Assembly (NCBI GenBank): GCA_905182995.1
Contig: CAJJDP010000014.1
Span: 132,856-196,855 of the forward strand
DNA length: 64,000 nt
Direction: 5' to 3'
Source of the DNA: Paramecium octaurelia
Taxonomy: Eukaryota; Ciliophora; Oligohymenophorea; Peniculida; Parameciidae
Shown here: in pieces, positions 59,128 to 64,000 of the stretch
Numbering within the stretch: the first letter of the stretch is position 1
Layout: every line of letters starts with the position of its first letter
Notes under the pieces: generated by a model
What the model was told of the DNA's origin: nothing
The model's input: the letters and a program-made list of their open reading frames with translations, nothing else
Databases searched by the model: none
Position numbers and translations under genes: made by a program

Positions 59128-60365
59128 TTAAAAAAAATGCAAACATATTTCTTAATATTAATAGAAATAGTAGTGTGTGGGATTATCGACTGCATTTATA
59201 TCTATGATTTTAAGTATCTCTAAATAACTAAACATAAAAAAAAAGCTTCAAGAGTAAAATATGAATTTATTTTTCAATCCTTTCATAAAAATTGAAATAA
59301 CATTACTCAATTAATCAAGATCCTTCTTTTGTATAATTTTGATAAAATCGATTTCGTATTTCACTTTAGATTTTTCACTATAAACTATTTTTATAATTAT
59401 ATTTCTTGTATTATTCAATAAAATCAATTTAGTAAAATCTCCTGAGGAATTGTATCACTGAAAAAGTAGTACTATTGTAAGGAAAACGAGGTTTGAAATA
59501 TCCAATTATAAAAAAATGGTTAAATTATTATAATATATTTTCTTTTATTAATAAATAGATTGTCAAATTTAAATTATAAAATCTGAATTATTACTCAAAT
59601 ATTAAAATTTAAATGCTTTCTATTTTTCTTGTTTAATTGACGATAGTTCGTACGATGTATACATATGTTGCGAAGAATGATGGTAATCTTGATGGTATTG
59701 AAGTGAATAACATCGTTAGGTTGGCTAATTTATAATTCACAATCTCCATTCACAACGAGCTGCGGAGGTATAGCTATGTTAGGTGGAATAAACTCATTTA
59801 ATGAAAATACCGTCATTAAGAGAATATTTAGCAACTTGAAACCACATTATTAGCTGAGATTAGAGTTCAGGATTTGGATGTAAATTAATAATTTATCAAT
59901 AGTATAGATTCATCCTCAATTACGGATATAGAAGTTTAATTGGATCAAGAGGATTATGCAGAATCTGTAGTTTCATTTGTTATAGAAGAATCAAATTATT
60001 GTGGATTGTCCAATAAAAATGAAAATATTAAATAGGTTTCATTTGCATTAGAACATAATTTTGTTTAAGCAACAGTATTTGCTAAATTTAAATTTCATGA
60101 TGATAATCGAGTAATTAATTAAAATATGTTAGATATAATGGGGAATGCAATATATGCTATTAAGTTTAGATTTTTGTTCATCCTAATGTTTGTATTGCAC
60201 TGGCCCTTTAGAATCTGATTGCTAGACATGGAGCAATATATTTTACTAATTTTCTCTTGATTTATTCTCTAATCGAATTATTTTCGATAGCTAACTTATT
60301 GAGTTTAGTTATTATTATGAATGCTAAAAATGTGATTTAATACTCAATTTAGATTTAGTTCAAAC
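59128..60365. repeat. second copy of 1,238-bp direct duplication
   Basis: Right-hand copy; it continues without interruption into the body of the cysteine-rich gene. See 57889-59126. Confidence 0.9.
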
Positions 60366-62995
60366 AACCACAACCACTCCAATTTTAAAGTAATCTAAAA
60401 TCTTTATCCAATAGGTAAAATTTCGCAATTAATGATGAGATAGTTCTTAAATTATACAATAATGGAACATTTATAATTCTTTTGATTCAGCAATATGGAT
60501 TAGCAGAATTCAATCTAAGACTATATTCAAGGTGGGAGGTAGGTGTTATATAGACACTAATTTAATACTAAGTAAGCTATCATTTATAGGAATTTTTTTT
60601 TCCATTTATACCTGGTTGTTAAGATTATTTTTATAAGGAGTGTGTCTAATGTCTGCAAGGATGGGAACTTAATATAATGGAATAAGTATGCTACCCTAGT
60701 TGTGGAAATAACTACATTGAAGGATATGAAGAATGTGATGATGGTAATTTTATTCCATATGATGGATGTTTTGAATGCAAATATTAATGCATTTAATATT
60801 GCGAAGAATGTAACTATGGAATTTGTGAAAAATGTGAATTTGGATTTACTTATGATGAAGAGAGGAAAATATGTTTGAATGAATGTGGCCAATTTTGTTT
60901 AATTTGTTTTAATTTAAATTGTACTTTATGTTAAAAGGGATTTTATTAGAGGAATGGTGCGTGCAATCCTATATGTGGGGATAAAATAGTTTTACAAGAT
61001 ATAGAAGAATGTGATGACGGCAATAATAAAAATAACGAATGTCATGGATGTAAATTAGTTTGCGAAGAAGGATGCGACATTTGTGAAAAAGGTATATGCT
61101 AATTGAATTGTCTAACAACTTTTGGAATTGGATTTTATTATATAGATGAAAATTGCAAATCAGTATGTGGTGATTCTATAGTGACAGTGGTTGAAGAATG
61201 TGATGATGGTAATGATATTGAATTCGATGGTTGTTTTAAGTGTAATTATTCTTGTGAATAAAATTGTTTGGATTGTCAAAATGGTAGGTGCTTAAAATTT
61301 CAAAGTGATTGTGGTGATGCTAAATTACAAGAGCAAGAAGAGTGTGATGATGGAAATAAAGATACACTCGATGGGTGTTTTAACTGTGCCGTAGAACCTG
61401 GTTGGAAATGCATTTAAATATAACAAAATACTTTTTGCAATAGTATTAACCCTCCCTAATTTATTTCTAAGTTCTTATCAATTTAAAATAACAAATAATT
61501 AGTTCTTTTCCAATTTTCACAAGAAATAAAAGTCGTCAAGGGATGTAATTTAACTGAATCTATGGTCTTAAACATCCTTAATATCTCAAATACTCAATAT
61601 ATATTGACATGGATTGAGAAAAAAGAGCCTTTAGAAGAAAAGGTTTAAGAATCTTATTATATAATATAAATTGAAATTAATACCTAAACTTAATCTAAAC
61701 CAGTCTTAAGTATAGATTTAAATGCTACTATTCTTAATAATGATAATGAAGAGATGCAAAAATTGTAATATGAATTACAACTGGAGGTTTCATAATATTT
61801 ATCACCAAAATAAAAACAATAAAGTAATCAGATCAAAGATTTAAATTCCTATTTTATTTATGGTCAAATAGCCATTGGAGTTTTCTTTTTCATCATAGGA
61901 TAACCAGATATACTTTTATAAATGTTGGATATTCTACAATATTTTTCATATCTTAGATACATGGCAGTTTCTTTTCCATTAAATTTAGAGATTTTCTTTT
62001 AAATAAGCGATCAAATATCTTTTTCACTAATTTATCAATTCATCAATTTTGAAGAAATTATAAATTAAATTATGCCTCAAAATTATATGAGTCCCTAATT
62101 TGGTAAATTCTTATTATATGATTAAAATGCAGACTTGCTATCAAACATTATCCCTTAAATGATTTAATGTTTGATGTTTTTACTATATATTATATTTAGG
62201 AGTTTACTTTACAGAATTCTTTATTGGATTATGATGAATATAAAATTTTTTATCTGCTTGACTTTTTTGAAATTTAAATTCAATAGCAGATCTATGATGA
62301 AAACATATTAATAATTACGCAAATTAAGCAGATAATTGATTAAAGTTCGATAATATTTTAATAGTTAATAGATAACCAATTTCATGATTATTAATGGTTG
62401 GGATCTAATTTTTAAGAGTTTTCTTTACTTAAGATCATTTGAAAATTATTCAAACAGAAACCTTATTTCACTTGCTCTTGCTAGTTTCATTTTAGCTATT
62501 TATGGATGTATAATACTTAACTTACTGAGCATAAGAAGTTCAATTTTGATGAGAACTCAAAAGAACTAATATCTTGGAGAACGATTTGAAGCTTTTGATT
62601 TAATTAAGTAGATTGTTCTGCTATATGCGTTTATTTTTATTTATAAGTCTGAAATTATCTAAATAGCAATTTTGATAGCTAATTGTTTGATATAAATAGC
62701 AATAATTTTAAATAGTAGAAGCCATATGTAATTACAAAATTTTATTTCAATAATTTTGTAAGAAGGATCAATATTCTTATTTATACTCATTTCCTTAGTT
62801 TATACAAAAGATTTTACTATTTATTTATCAGTTGAAAATAAATTTATTATCGGATGGATTCACATATTCCTTTTATCATTTATTCTAGCACTACCAATTA
62901 TAGAATGTTTTAAAGATCTCTTCTACTGGATTTATAAGAAAACATCAACTAATGAGAGAACAAAGCACATACTCCACCAAATTTTCTTGAATTGA
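59137..62995 (+). CDS. large cysteine-rich multi-pass membrane protein
   Basis: Multi-exon gene (many introns, not all placed) encoding a surface protein of more than 1,000 residues. It begins with a signal-peptide-like start (MQTYFLILIEIVVCGIIDCI). A lectin-like N-terminal ectodomain follows (SCGGIAMLGGINSFNENTVI). Then come several repeats of the DUF4215-type unit with the signature EECDDGN and Cys-rich furin-like stretches (for example YGICEKCEFGFTYDEE) between about 60,640 and 61,400, a linker, and from about 61,850 a C-terminal region with several membrane spans (LALASFILAIYGCIILNLL, FIFIYKSEIIQIAILIANCL). It ends at 62993-62995. The same start lies at 57898 in the duplicated left copy. 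Such proteins form a large family in Paramecium and Tetrahymena; their ligands are unknown. Confidence 0.8.
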
Positions 62996-63648
62996 ATTGT
63001 TGCATAATTTGTTTTGCTGATTAATAATTTTAAAAGATTGAGTATAAATATCATTAACTTTTCACATAATTTAAAGTTTCATGAAATGCTCTTTTTTTGA
63101 TCAGTAATAGAACTATAAAATATTTTGTGTTTTTAAATTCATCTTATTTTATAGAAATTAAAAGACATAAAATAATTGATATCTAACTTGTTTTTGCTAA
63201 ATAGGCATCTAAATTATTAAATTTATTAAGCTATTAGGCTAATATATTTTATTGAGTTCTATGTACAGGAAAACGATTATCAATACACGAATACCAATTA
63301 AGCTATATTTTCCTTAAAATAAATAAAAAAATGATAATAGATTTCTTGTCTAAGATTTTAACAATTTCTCAAAAATAGGCAGATTAAATACAATTTTCGA
63401 TAAATATATTAATAGTATTAGAAACATCTAATTATTATTAATTTTTAAAGAAACATTATTTAGTTTATTGGTATTTAATAGAATGTTTAAATATTTTGAT
63501 TCAAATTAATTTTTAAGCGAGCATAATTAAGATTCTTAAAATTTATAATGTGGATTGCTAGAAATAGACTGAAAATGTTCTTTTAAAATTCTGAAATAAA
63601 ATTTTAATATTTGTCTTAAAATATTTATAAAATTAATTATAAACATAT
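62996..63648. other. AT-rich spacer
   Basis: 653 nt between two plus-strand genes. No protein-like frame, RNA gene or repeat was noticed. Confidence 0.6.
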
Positions 63649-64000
63649 ATGAGCTTCGGGTATAAAATTTGATATAGCAAGTAGTGTGTACTCATAATTT
63701 TAAACATTTGGTTAATCTCAGGAATTGGAAAACATTTTAAAAAATAATAACCCCACCTTGGAAGAGTTGTTGGAGAGAGACAATTTCCTATTTGACATCA
63801 AAGCTGGAGCTATGAATGCTTTTACTGAATTGTATTAAAGAGTATTGATATAAGCGTTTGGAGACAACCTGAGAATTTAGAAAAGATGATTCACTATATA
63901 ATTGTCACAAATGAGCAGATGGAAGATAATGAGAAAAGTCGAAAATTTCCATATATAATAAGCGGGATCTTCGCTTTAGAAAACACGAGATTGTTCGATT
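63649..64000 (+). CDS. SAPS/SIT4-associated phosphatase regulatory subunit (5' part)
   Basis: N-terminal fragment of a SAPS-domain protein, a regulatory subunit of PP6/Sit4-type phosphatases. The conserved opening of the family is seen: KFDIASSVYSQ, then NPTLEELLERDNFLFDIKAG (family: TLEELLDEDDLIQECK), WRQPENLEKMIHYI and SRKFPYIISGIFALEN. One 23-nt intron, 63832-63854. The only nearby ATG (63649) is one frame off from the conserved sequence, which begins after GCTTCGGGTATA; removing one G from the GGG at 63658-63660 would give MSFGIKFDIASS. A sequencing error near the window edge is the simplest explanation. The rest of the gene lies outside the window. Confidence 0.8.

Noticed and set aside
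60584-60892. 102-residue minus-strand hydrophobic frame
   Set aside because: Antisense shadow of the cysteine-rich EECDDGN repeats, which are coherent on the plus strand.
1-64000. tRNA, rRNA, CRISPR arrays, insertion sequences, retroelements or virus-like elements
   Set aside because: None was seen on reading both strands; no reverse transcriptase, integrase, transposase or capsid motifs and no tRNA-like arms were recognised. A covariance-model scan could still find small RNAs.
1-64000. Unexcised internal eliminated sequences (IES)
   Set aside because: No TA-bounded segment with the TAYAGYNR end pattern was found interrupting a gene; the short interruptions all fit GT-AG introns.

Overview
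This window is ciliate macronuclear DNA, most likely from Paramecium. Three things seen directly support this. First, long protein-like reading frames stay open only if TAA and TAG are read as glutamine and TGA is the sole stop. Second, the frames are joined by very small introns (20-32 nt, almost all GTA...TAG, CAG or AAG). Third, the sequence is strongly AT-rich and densely packed with single-copy-looking genes on both strands, with short spacers and no transposons, retroelements, rRNA or recognisable tRNA. All gene models below use the ciliate code and introns placed by frame and consensus; none has transcript support here.

Layout. 1-3.2 kb: a gene tail, a Piwi/Argonaute gene and prefoldin subunit 4. 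3.7-15.5 kb: a myosin fused to IQ motifs and RCC1-like repeats, the GARP tethering subunit VPS54, a large unknown protein with a helical repeat region, and a secreted class-2-type lipase. 15.5-25.5 kb: a strong inverted repeat beside an AlkB-like dioxygenase whose first exon cannot be found, three tiny genes, a membrane protein, an EF-hand protein, and a TPR-like gene apparently split by an in-frame TGA. 26-36.6 kb: a coiled-coil protein, a probable pseudokinase, a kinesin, two unknown proteins and Miro. 36.6-49.4 kb: FIG4 phosphatase followed by a head-to-tail array of five paralogous genes of unknown function, with a small MGN-start protein between copies 1 and 2. 49.5-57.8 kb: an unknown protein, a hybrid histidine kinase, a uridine kinase-UPRT fusion and MUS81 nuclease. 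57.9-64 kb: a 1,238-bp perfect-looking duplication around a single N (very probably an assembly artefact), a cysteine-rich multi-pass membrane protein, and the start of a SAPS-family phosphatase subunit.

How the genes relate. There are no bacterial-style operons, but several genes fit shared cell-biological themes: endosome and Golgi membrane traffic (VPS54, FIG4), motors and cargo (myosin, kinesin, Miro), protein folding (prefoldin), small-RNA work (Piwi) and DNA repair or recombination (MUS81, AlkB). The most unusual stretch is 36.6-49.4 kb, where seven same-strand genes are separated by only 5-30 nt and five of them are diverged copies of one another sharing a beta-rich core and a conserved C-terminal tail.
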